This document shows positions 23,607 through 37,194 of a stretch of 64,000 bases of DNA, one piece after another. Each line of letters starts with the position of its first letter. Position 1 is the stretch's first letter. The notes under the pieces are model-generated. The model was given only the letters and a program-made list of their open reading frames with translations. It did not search any database and was not told where the DNA came from. Made by a program: the position numbers and the translations under genes. The stretch covers positions 75,571,869 through 75,635,868 of the forward strand of contig JAVHZZ010000006.1 of assembly GCA_036250195.1 (NCBI GenBank). The letters are read 5' to 3'. The DNA comes from Mixophyes australis. Lineage: Eukaryota > Chordata > Amphibia > Anura > Limnodynastidae.

Positions 23607-26486
23607 TTTCTGAGCTAGAAAGTCTACATATCAATTAAGCCTTGCAGGTAGGTGCCAGCATATAATGTATATTTTCTATAAATAGAATTTACTTCTAAAC
23701 ATGTTTTCTAGTGTAGAGAGGGGATTCTATGCATTGTTAATGCATGAAAAGTACAAGATCTTATGTTTTCTTTATCCCCACATTTCCAAAAGCTTCTAGG
23801 AAATAGGAACATTTAGAACAATTATTTTAATAAGCCCACAATGCATTGTAAAGCCGTAGATTTTTCAGACATATATCAGTTTTGCTGGCTACTGGACAAC
23901 AAACTGGTGCTAAAGTGTTAATTTGGGCTCTATAACCTTCTAACAACTGTCCGGCTGAGTCCTATTTTTCCCTCTGTCTTCACCCCTCCTCTGCGGTTTG
24001 GAGCTAAAATATCCCTCTCGCCTACACTGAAATAATAAGTCTTTGCTTTTCCAGGCCCCGGGGAGCACAAAGTTTTCCCCTCATGCCAAAGTTTTCTTCA
24101 TAAATAAAGGCGGTTTTCTAACAAATCCGAGCGTGTAATTCATAGACAGGGAGCTGGAAGCGGCAGGTAAATTTTTGTTGAAAGCAGCAAAGACTTACAT
24201 TGCTTTTTTTTGGTTGCACAAACACCAGCCAAGCAATACACAGTCGTCTCTAATGAAATGCAAACCTGGTAGCATACGTGGAACGTACATATGTTCTATT
24301 GTAAATGTTTCTTTTTCCAGCAGTAGTAGTGTTTACCCCCATTCAGAATTGTAAGTAAATATGTAACTGAGCCCAACTTCTGCAACTAATGAAATGGCCC
24401 TTAAGCTAAGCGCTAACTTCTACTTCTTAAGAAAGGTACAAATATAAATATTTTCTGCATTGGGATACATAGAGCAACTTTTATGAAGTCGGCACAGATA
24501 GGAGATACAGTAAAAGTCATGCAGAAATAGGTTTTTTAAACCTAATATTTGTCATTTCCTTGGGGTGTTTCTTTTAATCCTTGCACTGAAATAGTTTTTA
24601 TGTCAATGGAATTGTCTTTAACTGCACACGACTGCTTATACAGTGTAACCATGATGTCTACGCTGACATTTTTAACCAAACACCGTTTACTGCAAACAAA
24701 AATGTTACCTGGTCCACATGTAGTGTGAGGAATGAAAGAAGCAGTGCTATAGGAAAACATGGTCTGCGCAGTATTATTCCTATTACTATTTCTAAAAAAA
24801 AGGTAACCTGCTCCTCATTAGTACATCTTAATTTCTGTCTTCCTTGTTATGCTTATTACAATGCTCCATGTGGTTATTAGTGAAATAATCAGCTATGTTC
24901 TCATGAATATTGTGTTTGGTTCATAAACCATCTGCATTGTGTGTAAGCAATGAGTGCACTTTAAGATATTGTTACTAAGGTCCTTGGTGCAAGATATAAG
25001 TAGGGGCCACCCGCACACCTCTCTGCCACTAATATCACACATCATCACACCTACTTTATTCATGTAAGCTTACTCCACATAGCCTTTCTTTCTGGGATCC
25101 CTCTGTAATTTGACCTTTGTCTCTTATACCTGTGCATTTTCTCCTTGTCTGTCCCAAGCCAGAATGATATTTTGGGGTTGCAGAGAGGCTCCTAGGACCC
25201 TGAAGCATTTGCTACAGGTACTACTCCTAATACTATGCTACTGAAACCAATTCCTCTTTAACTCCTTTCAGCCTTTTGTGATTACGTTACCATGTACTTT
25301 AAGTTTTCATCATTGGCCGTTTCATATGAGAGATGAGCAATGACATATCTATTCATGCTGGCTAAGTACTGTAACATAAATGCAACCCAGGTCATAATAT
25401 CTTTGGGGAAGACTGAGTTCAATAACTTTCAGCTTGTTGCATTGTATTATTGTTTTGTTACAGTGCTCCAAGATTCTGCTATTATGGTTGGGAGGGAGAT
25501 GTTTCCTACAACAGGTCACCTTTACCACAGAGTGTTTGTCACATGGGTGATAGTATGGTTCTCATACCTGAGCAGAATTCTTCACGTAGGATTGAAAAGG
25601 GAAAGGACAGCCAGTCTGGACAGTTTCCTGTCTGAGCCTACTGCATAAATAAGGAAGCAATGCATTCTAAAAATAGAGCCTGTGATTTACATGTTCAAAT
25701 CATCTGTCAGTGCTGGATAGAATGAGCATCACTGGAGGTCACTAAAGCAGAAGTCAGCTGCAAAACAAGAGCAATGTGATCAGTTATTAGACATGGGCCA
25801 CTGATTAATCACTTGTCAACAAACTGCACATTACTGGCTAGATAAGTATCACTGATCACTAATGGTGGTCTGTAGTGTAATCCCACCCTGAATAAATCTC
25901 TCTACATTAACCGAGAGGTTAATAACCATATCACCTACTTAGGCCTTTGTGCTTGTTTAGCTGCCGCCAAGGAAATCAACTTGTACCAGTCAATTACCAG
26001 CTGAATGGCAAAGCAGTTTGCAGGATAATCAGGGTGTAGTTCTGTAAGAAAACACCGTCTTTTCTGGTGATTTATCACTGGTGTAAACCAGCTTTTGAAG
26101 TGTTTAGACTGTAATTAGATTGTAAGCGCGTCAGGGAAAGGGTCTCACTGTAACTTATTCAATATTTCATGCTGGGCACAATGCAAGCTGTGTGACAAAA
26201 AGAGAGAAAAAAAATCTGTATGTTTACATGTAGGCGTCAGTGTGGAAAATCAGGATGATTATTCGGAGAAACGACAAACACAGGGCATCGAAATTAAATT
26301 ACTGGCCAATGTATCACTATAAAAGTATATGTTCAACATGAAACCATTTTATTGTAATGTGATTGTTTTCTCACTTACTCTCATTTAATATTATCTCACT
26401 TCAACAAGAAAGTCTTTCATCACCAGTTGAGAATAGACAGTTTGTTCCATTAGAGTTTATTCTATAGGTATTATTTTTTTTATAAA
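23607..26486. other. no gene; possible conserved non-coding segment at 23990-24190
   Basis: 23990-24190 has balanced, non-repetitive sequence with homeodomain-like taattcat at about 24137. No open frame spans it. The rest (24.2-26.5 kb) holds only short ORFs without family signatures. Confidence 0.3.
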
Positions 26487-26760
26487 GGACAGCGTGGTGG
26501 CGTAGTGGTTAGCACTTCCGCCTCACAGCACTGGGCTCATGAGTTCAATTCCCAACCATGGCCTTATCTGTAAGGAGTTTGTATGTTCTCCCTGTGTTTG
26601 CGTGGGTTTCCTCTCCGGGGGCTCCGGTTTCCTCCCACACTCCAAAAACATACTGGTAGGTTAATTGGCTGCTAACAAATTGACCCTATTCTGTGTCTGT
26701 CTGTCTGTGTGTGTGTTAGGAAATTTAGACTGTAAGCCCCAATGGGAGAGGGCCCCAGAG
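26487..26760 (+). mobile_element. tRNA-derived SINE, 3'-truncated
   Basis: Same head and core as the SINE at 10518: cgtagtggttagcacttccg, ggagtttgtatgttctccc, gtttcctcccacactcc. It stops at about 26760, before the L2-like tail. Confidence 0.82.
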
Positions 26761-27648
26761 TGCCAATGGTTGTGAAGGCACTCTGATGCAACAGCGCAGA
26801 TTTTCATTAGCACCCCCATATCGCCGTTGTTAGGATACCCTAGTACTCGGAAATGAGGGCAGCCAAACATCTAAATGACGTTCAGCATCTCATCACTGAG
26901 AACTCAGATTTGTGAGATTATCTCCTTTCAGTGCCAAAATCGCTATGGCTGGGCATGGGTTTCATATAATGTCTGATTGCAAGTACCTCCTTTTGATTGG
27001 CAGCAATCCCACTGTCGATCTTTCTCAGCCCTTAAGCTCCCTTGCCCTCAATTATGTGGACAGCAAGACACTTGAAAACAGGGAGAGATCTTCACATATT
27101 CTGCCATCCTTATGTCTAGCACTGAAGAGAAGGCTCCTCTATTGACGCAGGCAATGCACAGGAACTGCATAGAGAAACCTGTATAATCAAAGGTGCCCAA
27201 GGAACAGACTGAAATGTGTTATACAACAAAGATAAAAAATGGTTTCATGGCACTTGAAGTTTAATTTTGTTTATTTTATGACTTTGATATAAGACCCATA
27301 AGTACACCATATGTTTAGGAAATAGGCTGAATTTTGTGACTATGCAGTAGATGATCACCTTTCTGATTCCATACCCAAACTAAAATAAACATTTGTATAT
27401 AGGTTTTCATATATTGAAAAAATATTTAAACGTAATGGGTATGTGAGTGAATGGAATTTGATAGTTTTACAATGAATGTATTCGAAGTGATGGTATGGCA
27501 TTTCCCTCTTCCACCACTGCTCACTCCAGAATTTCTTGTTTCACCTTGATTGATGAACTTCGCTTGCAGTAATGAAGGAGGACACATAATTCACTAATTA
27601 ATCACCATGTGTTTCCTCCTGTATGAAGACTGCTCACCTAGACAGAGA
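26761..27648. other. no supported feature
   Basis: Unassigned; short ORFs only. Confidence 0.4.
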
Positions 27649-27957
27649 GGGCCTGATTCATTAAGGAAAGTAAAGCAAAAAAAATGAGTAGCTTGGCATC
27701 TTGGCAAAACCATGTTGCATTGGAGGGGGAACTAAACATAAAATGTGGGGACAGATTTATAGTTGGGGAAGGGCATGTCCTAAATCAATGCTAAATTTCA
27801 GTGTAAAAATAAATCTATATGTGTGCTACATGAAAAAACAGCTAGTATTTAATTTATTTGCAAAATAATAAATAATATGCAACCCTTGCATTGTAACATG
27901 GTTTTATCCAGGAGAAAACCCATTGTTTTGCCTTCCTTTCCTTAATGAATCAGGGCC
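27649..27957. mobile_element. long-TIR MITE, diverged copy
   Basis: gggcctgattcattaagga at the left faces tccttaatgaatcagggcc at the right. Inner blocks such as gtgctacatgaaaaaacag match the element at 4755. Flanking aga occurs on both sides (27646-27648, 27958-27960). Confidence 0.75.
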
Positions 27958-28030
27958 AGAGATTGGGACCAGGTGATCAAGAGTAAGTGAGAGTGCAGGT
28001 CGAGAGACAGAGTGAGAATCCCCAGGGGAT

Positions 28031-29885
28031 TATCGTAGATTTGTAAGGTGCCATAGTGCTTCGCAGTGCACACGGTTGGGAAGACATAACATACAAGGCA
28101 GACAAAATAAATGGAGACTGGAAAACAGAGGGTATGGAGGACACTGCTCATTAGAGAGACTACATTCTAAGAGGAAGAGGGCACAGCTGAAACAAGAGGA
28201 ACGAGTGTGACTCAGAGTGGAAATTAGGACAGCTGTCACAGTCCTGTTATGTCCGTAGTATCGTATGAAATAAACGATTCTCTGAAGCGATCGCTGTGGT
28301 TCCATAGCACAAGAACTTTATTAGCAAAATAAAGTACTGGGCAAAGTATTGCATGCATACGCCTGTGTGGTTACCAGCAACAACAAGCTTTTATCAGAAC
28401 ATTCTGTTTTCCAAAGCCAGAGTTGAACATTTTATACACTGTACAGTCACAGAAGGCAGTGACATCACAAAAATACACAGTTACAGTATTAAGGACCTCA
28501 TTAATAGTTCGAAGGGACATGACCTCCCAAGAACTTGATGCCCTATTGGATAATTCCTCTGGTCATTGTCACTTGAGGTGGGGGTCATCTTTCCATGTGT
28601 GGCCAGGTGTCCTTTGCTCAGGCTCCTGCCCCTATACCTGTATAAACTGGTTCTTTTATGACATCTCTAGAGTTGCTGTTTGGAGTATGAAAGTAATATT
28701 AGTTATAACTAGCATTCGTAATGTGCGAATGCTACATAAGTAATGCCTAAAACTCTCTCATGCGAATGCAAGCAGAATGAGACCAAACCCGATGCAATTA
28801 ATATGTTGGAAACATTAATTAGCTGTTTCAGCACATTATATTCTATGTTAAATGATAGAAATAGATTAAACTTATTTGCAACCGATATTAGTGTACAGAA
28901 ATTATTGATTACCACCTTAATCCAATTATTTAACTTCAACAATTCATTAGTGTGAATAGTATCATCAGGGATAAGGTAAGCTTTAAAAAAATAGATGGGT
29001 TTTTAGAGAACTTCTAAAGATTTGAAGGCTGTGGGAATGATTGGGCGTGGTATGGAATTCCATAAATATGGAGCCGCACAGGAGAAGTCTTGTGGGCACG
29101 AGTGAATGGTGGTATGGTGGTTACCAGAGATGAGACAATGCAGTGGTAGATCAAGAGGGCGGGAGGGAGAGTATTTTGATATGAGATCTTAGATGTATGA
29201 AGGGGTGGTGTTGTTGAGGGCTTTGTAGGTAAGGGTTAGTAAATGGAATTGGATACTGGAGGACACACCGAGCTAGTATAGGGATTTGCAAAGTGGTGCA
29301 GCAAATTTGTAAGGGATCTGCAAAATAGAGCGGTGAGAGAGGAAGTTCAGTCTTGCAGCAGCATTTAGGATGGATTGAAGTGTGGATGTATGGATGTTGA
29401 CAATGACAGATAGCAGGAGGTTGCAGTAGTCAAGACGGGAGATGATGAGAGAATGGATGAGTTTTGGTAGCATGTCGAGTAAGAAAAGAATGTATTCTGG
29501 CAATGTTTTTAAGGTGAATTTGACAGGGCTGGGAGAGAGTCTGGATGTAAGGAATAAAGCAGAGGGTGGAGTCAAGTGTGACACCACGGCAGTGTGCTTG
29601 GGACACTGAGAAATTTTTGGTATTACTGCCAGTGAGGGAGATTTGAGGGCATGTGGTGACTCTGGCAGGAGGGAAGATAATGAGCTCTATTTTGGTTATG
29701 TTGAGATTTAGGTAGCATTTGGACATCCATATGGAGATAACTAAAGACAGTTAGTTACGGAACATAGTACAGAAGGAGAGAGGTCAGGGGAGGAGATATA
29801 GATTTGGCTGCCATCAGCGTAGAGATGGTACTGGAGGTCGAATGAGCGAATTAGTGCCTTTAATAAAGAATAAGAGGATGTTTTT
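28031..29885 (-). mobile_element. L2-like LINE fragment, broken by an insert
   Basis: On the minus strand the frames hold a degraded RT: FDLQYHLYADGSQIY near 29860 (the second catalytic Asp is Gly), NLNITKIELIIFPPA near 29690, a hydrophobic stretch with LIISRLDYCNLLL near 29440, and SILNAAARLNFLS near 29350. The 3' UTR end at about 28031-28200 is the reverse complement of the end at 1090-1290. Sequence from 28236 to 28949 is foreign to the LINE. Frameshifts make it non-functional. Confidence 0.75.
28236..28949 (-). mobile_element. candidate solo LTR inside the L2 copy
   Basis: About 714 bp interrupting the L2 fragment. Read on the minus strand it has LTR-like order: an AT-rich 5' part, a TATA-like gtataaaatg near 28435, an AATAAAG signal near 28325, and an end in gactgtgaca near 28236. 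The plus strand begins tgtcacagtcc. Exact TG...CA borders and a TSD could not be fixed, so the class is uncertain. Confidence 0.35.
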
Positions 29886-32381
29886 TTTGTTTTTTTTAAA
29901 GATATGCTGGTAATGGAATCACACAACAGTTTAAGCATATCAAACTGGGTACTTAGGAAAATGGGAAAATAGAAAACAATAAAAGATTTTTTTTCAAGAA
30001 TTGACCACAGGACACTTTGCATGAGACTTACAGCAAAGTCATGTGACAATGTGAAAGGGCCTTGGCTTGCCCCTGACATCTTGAACTTTACAAGCATGAG
30101 AATTTTTTTTTTTTACATATTTTATTGTTTTATACTTTATTTTTTTATTAAGTGGAACTGAAAGGTCCAGGCTGAGCTTTCAGTTCTACTGGTCATGCAT
30201 GGAGTTGCCGGTGGGGTCACGCATGCACATAACCCCTTAGTCTGGCCCTGCAAATCTGTAAGTTAACCCTTACCCCTGCAGACCAATATCTCAGAGGCAG
30301 CTGAGTGTCGCTCAGCTGCTTCAGTTTTGCTTTATTGATAAAGTGCGCTAATAGGTGAGTTTTTTTTATATAAATAGACCCCTTGCTAAGTGATGAGTTG
30401 GGTCTTCCTATCTTAACACCCACTAAATTAATAAATCAACAATGTTCTGACACATAAGAGGGGAGACATGGTGATGTGTTTTAGAGGAAACATTATATAA
30501 ATATTAAAACACTGCATTGCCATTAAACATTAAAATAGGTTTGTAACCTATCTTATTGCACATAGGTGGCAATCTCTGGTACTCAGTAAAGCTGCAATAG
30601 TCTATTACATGTTCTGGGTGAATAGATACTTGTGAATATAGAAGAATGTTAGTTAATATGTTCAATAGATATTTTGGGACGCATTCAAGTTATTCCATAG
30701 TCAGGTCTTGATGGAACTTGCAGAACAAAAGGAACTCATGAACTAATGTACCCAGGGAAAGGATGTTGTTTCCATCTAAGCATACCTCGTGACTGTGATA
30801 TGGGGATTCTTGTGCCAGGTTCCTGTCCTGAGGGCATCTGTTTATGTCAGTTCTCAGTTCTTTATAATGGCTTGTTGGCAAATTCTGAATTTATGAGGAT
30901 ATATTAATGTGCTTCAGGCTCAGCTGCTACTGAGGCAACTGACATCTTGCTGCTTTTTGGAGGGCATACAAATAGATATGAGAATTAAATATGATGCAGA
31001 AAAAATCCCAAACCTAACTGCAGTGATGTCAGCTACCTCATGGACTCTATACTAAAAACAAAGACGCAAGCACTATATTGTCCATTCTAAGGAACCTAAG
31101 ATGTCTACATTTTTCTTTCACCTTATTCAGGGAACCCATTTTTACAGGTGTGATCAGATAACAAAATGTGAAAAAGTGACATGTGAGAAGAGTGTAAAAG
31201 GAAGAATGATGTAAGCAGAGAGTTAAATACTCACTAGGGTGCCTAGATCAGGGTTAGTAATATTTTGACTTGGGACTTAAGAAGAGTGAGAGACAGCTTC
31301 AGGAGACATGGTTCGGGTAATTACTGGTGGAAAGCTGCAAAATAGGCACTCAAAATAATACAATAATATAATACAAAATAATGTTCAATTATGATTATAT
31401 ATATTAGATGTTTATTACTTGCTTATTGGGATTATGGGATCCTCATGGCAGATGTTGCTCTCAATCTCTAAGTGTACAGTGTATGTGAACCAATTTTGGT
31501 ACTCTCATTGGATAGAGATAGAAGCATCCACTTGGTTGAAGAACATTGATAATGGTGGATGGTTTTACATATTTTTGCTAAATTATGTAACTACTTTGCT
31601 TGGGTGCAAAAATACAATCTGGATAGAGCCATTCACAGTACTGAAATTTTAATTTTGCTTCTCTATCCAAACAGCCACATTTTGGACTCCATGCTTTGGG
31701 TTTAAGCAATTAGCATGAGTTTGGCATACTGGAAGAAAAGTAATGTGTTTTTTTTTTCCAGTGACAAATGACATAATACAAAGAAAGTGTTCTCTGAAAA
31801 ACGAATGGAATGGACCTAGGAAAATATTTTCAATTAAGTACCTTAATTTAATATAGCAAGTAATTCTGCAGAATGAACATCCTTGGCAGCTTAGGTCAAG
31901 AACTTGTCTTATTCCATGAAGGTGACAGCCTGGATCACATTGGGAGAGCAACATGATACAGTACATGAATGCATTATTAGCATACCTTTTATTAAGACAG
32001 GTTTTCCTCAGTGTGTTTAGTCTGTATTCAGTGTGCTTTATACAGTGCCCAGTTTATGATCATCTTAACCATTACACTATGCAGCAAACTGCCAGCGCCA
32101 ATTTCATTCAACTAAAGGCTATACCTTTAACTCACTCAGCAGTAGAGATGAGCAAAAACTGTAGCAAAATTTTGTGTGCCTAAAAGTTTGCGTAAGAACT
32201 GGACGTTTCACAGAAAGTTGTGAACTTCCTTCAAACAAATCTTGGAGTTATGCACTTGTTCACCATTCCGCACTGTATTTGTACATTTGCATTTCAGACT
32301 GTTTCTAGTTTATGAATAGAGCTGGGACGAAGGTAGTTAAGTCATTCTGCTGTGTGGTGGCCGTAGGGCTAAGGGCACGTA
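29886..32381. other. no supported feature
   Basis: Poly-T runs at about 29880 and 30105. No protein family or repeat end recognised. Confidence 0.4.
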
Positions 32382-32529
32382 GGGGGAATTCAATTAAGAA
32401 ATCAACGCTGATTTTTCCTAGCGCCCAATAGAAGTGCGAGGAAAAATGAGCAGAGATTTTATCGTAGTAACGGTAAAAATGCGCAGCCGCAGTGGTCTGA
32501 GGAACATTGCAGCCAATTGAATTTCCTCC
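32382..32529. mobile_element. MITE, GGGGGAATTCAATT ends
   Basis: 148 bp; gggggaattcaatt faces aattgaatttcctcc. The internal block gaggaaaaatgagcagagat recurs at 62410-62429. It is flanked by gta and tta. Confidence 0.7.
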
Positions 32530-32532
32530 TTA

Positions 32533-32727
32533 GGGGCATATTCAGTTAAGGCTAGACATCGCGGATACATGCGGCTGCGCGTGTAAAGTGACAATACGGT
32601 ACCACAACATCACAGACTTCCCTTCGCAACCCTATGGGGTGTACACGAATATATCCGCGATGTTGCGGTAACGTGTTGTCAGTGAGAGCGCATATCCGCA
32701 ATGTTTAGACTTAATTGAATATGCCCC
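32533..32727. mobile_element. MITE, GGGGCATATTCA ends, TTA duplication
   Basis: 195 bp; ggggcatattcagttaag faces cttaattgaatatgcccc. It is flanked by tta on both sides (32530-32532, 32728-32730), which suits a PIF/Harbinger TWA target. It abuts the previous MITE, sharing its right-hand tta. Confidence 0.78.
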
Positions 32728-32730
32728 TTA

Positions 32731-33196
32731 ATGTCAAATTCTGTTGGTGAAACAAGTGAAATTTGAGGCCAAATGCAGATCGAGGTCAATATTTCATGAA
32801 ACAATTCTAGAAATTTCACTTATCTTTTACACTACTGACTGTTGGGGATCATTCCCAAACTGGTAACACCATGGAGCTCGAGCACAAGAACAGTTCTTTC
32901 TGTTTTGTGCACTTATTTCTGCAGAAACATACCTGTTTTTACCGAAACGTGCATGGAGTAAAAGGGAACTGAATGCAGGGGCTGACTGACAAATATTAGC
33001 CCAGGGGTGAGACTCAGCAGCATATTAGGAACATTTTAAAGGAAAAAAAATGCAGGTGGCCTAGTGACCCAGCCCAAGGAAGTCCACAATGGTACTGGCC
33101 CATGGGGGTAGATGCCCCCTGCCCCCAAACCCTTGAATGATTACTGGACATGGGCAGAATAAAGAAGTTCATGCAGTATGCTAAATTACAAATGAT
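32731..33196. other. no supported feature
   Basis: Unassigned sequence up to the CR1-like fragment. Confidence 0.4.
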
Positions 33197-34160
33197 CCTA
33201 TGCATGAATGCAAAAACAAGATTTTGGTGACTTTGCAAAGGGTATTGAAGGAAAAGTATGCCTTTTTTTGGATGACACAAAGATATGCAACAGAGTAGAC
33301 ACACCATTAGGAGTAAAACAAATGATCGGTGATCTAGGTAGACTAGAGGAATGGTCAAGAGAGTGGCAACTACAGTTTAATGCCAAAAAATGCAAAATCA
33401 TGCACTTGGGTTTAAAAATGCAAAGGCTAAATATATTATTAATGGCATTATAATGGAAACCCCTGAGGAGGAAATGGATCTAGGAGTCACTATTTCAACT
33501 GACTTAAAGGCAGATAAGCAATGTAATAAAGCAATGAGGAAGGCAAGTCAGATGCTTGGCTGCATAGGGAGAGGAATCAGTAGCAGAAAGAAAGAAGTAA
33601 TAATGCCACTGTATAGGTCATTGGTACGGCCTCATCTAGAATACTGTGTCCAAATCTGGAGGCAATATCTCCAGAAGGATATAAATACATTAGAGACTGT
33701 ACAAAGAAGGGCAACTAAAATGGTGCATGGCCTACAGCACAAAACTTACGTGGGAAGACTAAAAGATATTAATACGTATAGTTAGAGCAGAGAATGAAAG
33801 GGGCGACATGATAGAAACTTTCAAATATATCAAGGGTTTTAACAATGTACAGGAGGGAAACATTCTACAAATGAAGAGAAGTATTAGAACACGAGGACAT
33901 GCACTGAAACTGGAAGGAAGTAGGTTCAGAGGAAATTTGAGGAAAAACTACTTCACAGAAAGGGTAGTAGATAAGTGGAATAGCCTCCCATCAGAGGTGG
34001 TAGAGGCTAATACAGTAGAGCAATTTAAACATGCTTGGGATAGAGATATGGATATCCTTACAAAGAACTAAAGATCAAATAGGGTTTGGGGTTACCATAG
34101 ATTAAACATTTGGGAGACTAGAAGGGCCAAGCAGTTCTTATCTGTTATCATATTCTATGT
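33197..34160 (+). mobile_element. CR1-like LINE, 3' third of RT
   Basis: Three overlapping frames carry the C-terminal half of a CR1/jockey-type reverse transcriptase. First comes CLFLDDTKICN (the catalytic box, normally F-A-D-D, here FLDD) and EWQLQFNAKKCKIMHLG. Next are EEMDLGVTI and SLVRPHLEYCVQIW, then LETVQRRATKMV. The last is FTERVVDKWNSLPSEVVEA. A frameshift lies at about 33430 and a stop at about 33784. The 3' end (agactagaagggccaagcag...ttctatgttta) is a familiar CR1-type terminus. It is 5'-truncated and inactive. Confidence 0.8.
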
Positions 34161-34952
34161 TTAATTTACAAAATTAGATATTCTATTGAACCTCAAGGGG
34201 AGAAGGCATATTCATTGTAATGAACATAATTGTTCATCACCTTCGACTTGGCCAGAGACATCTATAGCTCCATCTCGGAGCACATTAACATAGACAGGTA
34301 AGGTAATGTAAATAAAAAACTAGAAATGTGTTGGTATTCTCTGTGTTCCATTGCTGTCTATGTTTTTTAAGACATAAATAAGCATTAAGCAAGCAGTATT
34401 TTATAAGAGAAAAATTGTAATTAATTAAGACAGTGATCCAAATGTGATGGTAAGTATTGCTTTGAGATGATGTTTTATATTTGTTGACGTCCAATTCTGT
34501 CACTGAACAAATACCCACAAAACGTCGCACAGACAAATCTCACACAGTGGGGAAATAATTGCATTAGTATAATAATCCGGCTTATAGATTACCGCTATGT
34601 CTATAGGACGCACTTGATTTCTTTACATGAACTGTGGTTGTACCAATGTCACAGCAGACTCATTCCATAATTACAGTGATTCATGGTATGAATAATTGTT
34701 TTCCACTTATTTTTTAATGGAGTGATAGAAACAAAGAGACATCATTGTTCTTGAGAAGGTATTGCATGCATTCAGATTCATCGTTTAAAAACAGCTTGGG
34801 GAGAAATATGTGGTATGGAAATATGTCATACATAATTTTATGGGACAGTCTGTGTTGTGTGTGTTGGTGTAGCTTGAAAAGCTACACCCCATAGGTTCAA
34901 TCGTAGTGTGATCCACAGGTGGGGACTAGCGCAAACAACATTTATTCATACT
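34161..34952. other. no supported feature
   Basis: Unassigned. Confidence 0.4.
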
Positions 34953-35546
34953 GGGCCTGGTTCATCGAGGCACATATCTGAGTGTATTAAACGTAAAGTC
35001 ACTGTGCGCATGCCCATAACCGGACCATACGGTAGTAAACGCAGTCCTGTCCGCTTCATCTTGGTATGCAAATGACACTAACTACAGGCCACGTTCCAAT
35101 TAAGTTCTGGGCATCTCAAAGTTATTTGTTCTTCTGCCGTATCTCCTGCTCCAGCTACAGGGCTTCTAAGTACAAAGTACTAGCAATGACAGACTCGTTT
35201 GCATGCTATAACATGTGCTTGTAATCAGGAGAGACTGAAAAAAGGATTTTATATACAGTAGACATTAAGAGCATCCTGATACATTATTTCATGGGAGAGA
35301 AAAAAACAAAAAATTTTTTTTTTACCGTTTTATAATGAATACCTCTATTTTTAACAATTAATTCAATATTAAATCAATATTTTTCATATTCTTGGGCGTT
35401 CTTTTGCAAATGTATATTCCGCATTGGACGTATCCGGCAGTGTCTTGTGTAGTAAAGCAGACCTACACCCGAATTCATCAGCACATGTATCTTCAGATCC
35501 AGAGTCCTTGTTGCGCTCAGTATGTGTGTCTTGATGAATCAGGCCC
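34953..35546. mobile_element. long MITE of the GGGCCTGATTCAT type
   Basis: Starts gggcctggttcatcgagg and ends cttgatgaatcaggccc. It is flanked by act on both sides (34950-34952, 35547-35549). The interior (about 590 bp) is not a perfect fold-back. No ORF of note. Confidence 0.65.
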
Positions 35547-35549
35547 ACT

Positions 35550-36593
35550 ATGTATAGAGTCTATCTTCATGAGTGTTGGTAGTTATATCTCTGAAGGGAA
35601 GAAGGGGTTAGCTTAGGATTTCCAAACAAGAGACCATTTGTTATTTTTTTTACCCAATAGGGGTATGACTTATTCTGCATGATCAAAATCCAATTGGAAT
35701 TAATTTGAATGAATTGTATTTATTGCATGCTCAGAAAAGGACTGTACGGCAGTGAACACAAGTGCATGCAATTCATCTTCAAATGCAAAGGACAGTTCTG
35801 ACAGCCTATGATGTTGTGGACAGAACGAAGGAGGGAAGGAGTGTGTGCATGTAGTCAATGTACAGTAAGGACATACCAAGGTTGAAAGCACGCACAGTCC
35901 AATTCAAGTTCTGGGCATCTCTCAGGTACTTGTTTTTCTGTTTTATAACTTAAACCAACTACAGGGCAGGTTTAAATGCCGAGTGATAGTGATGATGGTT
36001 GCGTATGCACGCCAGAGCATGTGATTGCAATTAGGAGTAACTGTAGAGAGTAATTTTATATAGAGTACGCATTTGGAACATTTCAAAAAATGCATTTGGT
36101 GAAAAATGCAAAACTACATTTTTGTATATTTTTCAATGTCTTTTTCTTAATGATTATATTATTAACACATGACAATAAATATATATATATATTATTCAGA
36201 TTCTGCACTGTGTTGTGCCGTACATACAGAATTACCTACACCCGAATACAACAAGAGACGTTTCTTGAGACCCACTTGCTAAATACGGAAGAGCCTATGC
36301 CCGAACTAAGTGCGTTTTTAAACACATGCACATTACATTTGTTTTTCATGCCTTGATAAATCAGGCTCAGTATACGTAATATGTTTAAAAAATGTCTCAT
36401 CACTTCTATAAAAATTGTATCTAAACTAAATTGCATCTAAAGGAGGGTGCGACATCTGCAAAATGCCTGGTACCAATAATACTGTACTGCAGCTGCATTG
36501 CATCTGAAATATGTAACATTTTTTAAATGTCATGCAGTAATCCTTCACCCACTTTTACAGTTAGAATAAGAAAATATTTCTAAAATCAAGAGG
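35550..36593. other. no gene; second partial terminus near 36355
   Basis: A cttgataaatcaggctcag end at about 36352 and internal blocks (e.g. gttctgggcatctc at 35911, also at 35106) show a diverged relative of the preceding MITE. Its left end is not clear. Confidence 0.35.
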
Positions 36594-37194
36594 GTAGAAA
36601 GTAGAGATGCTCAGGCTCGGTTCCCGGAGATCTAAACACACCCAAACTTAGCAGATCCAGCTCGTCTCGGTATTATCGCGCACCCTCGGTATTGAAACGA
36701 GGCAAAACGTCATTGTTACATCGTTGGATCTCACGAGTTTTGGATTCCATGAGTACCGCCCTCCACGGCGATCCAGCGCCATTTCACAGAGGGACACAGA
36801 AGGGGTAGCACGGTTCTTGGCAGTCTCCAGTGCAGTTGGGCAGTGTCATAGGTAGAAAAGAAAGAGGAGGAGTAGCAGTGTTCTTCAAAGTCTCCAGTGA
36901 CATACAGGAGAGCTCCATTGCTAATTGTCATTGCTGAAATAAAAATAATAGGGCTGGCAGGCTTGGTCTTCTAAATCTGCAGTCACAATGTACTGTGTCA
37001 TATAGCTCACACACAAACAGGAGAGATCCATTGCTTATTGTCATTGCTGAGAGATCCCGACACCTGCATTCTACACCCACAACACCGTCCTGATCAATAT
37101 CCTCAGTAGCGATCGGAGTTAGTCCTGCATCCAAGCTGACTCCTCTACTATCCTAGATTCCTCAGAAGAATACCTGAGCGTTAGTCCCACTGCT

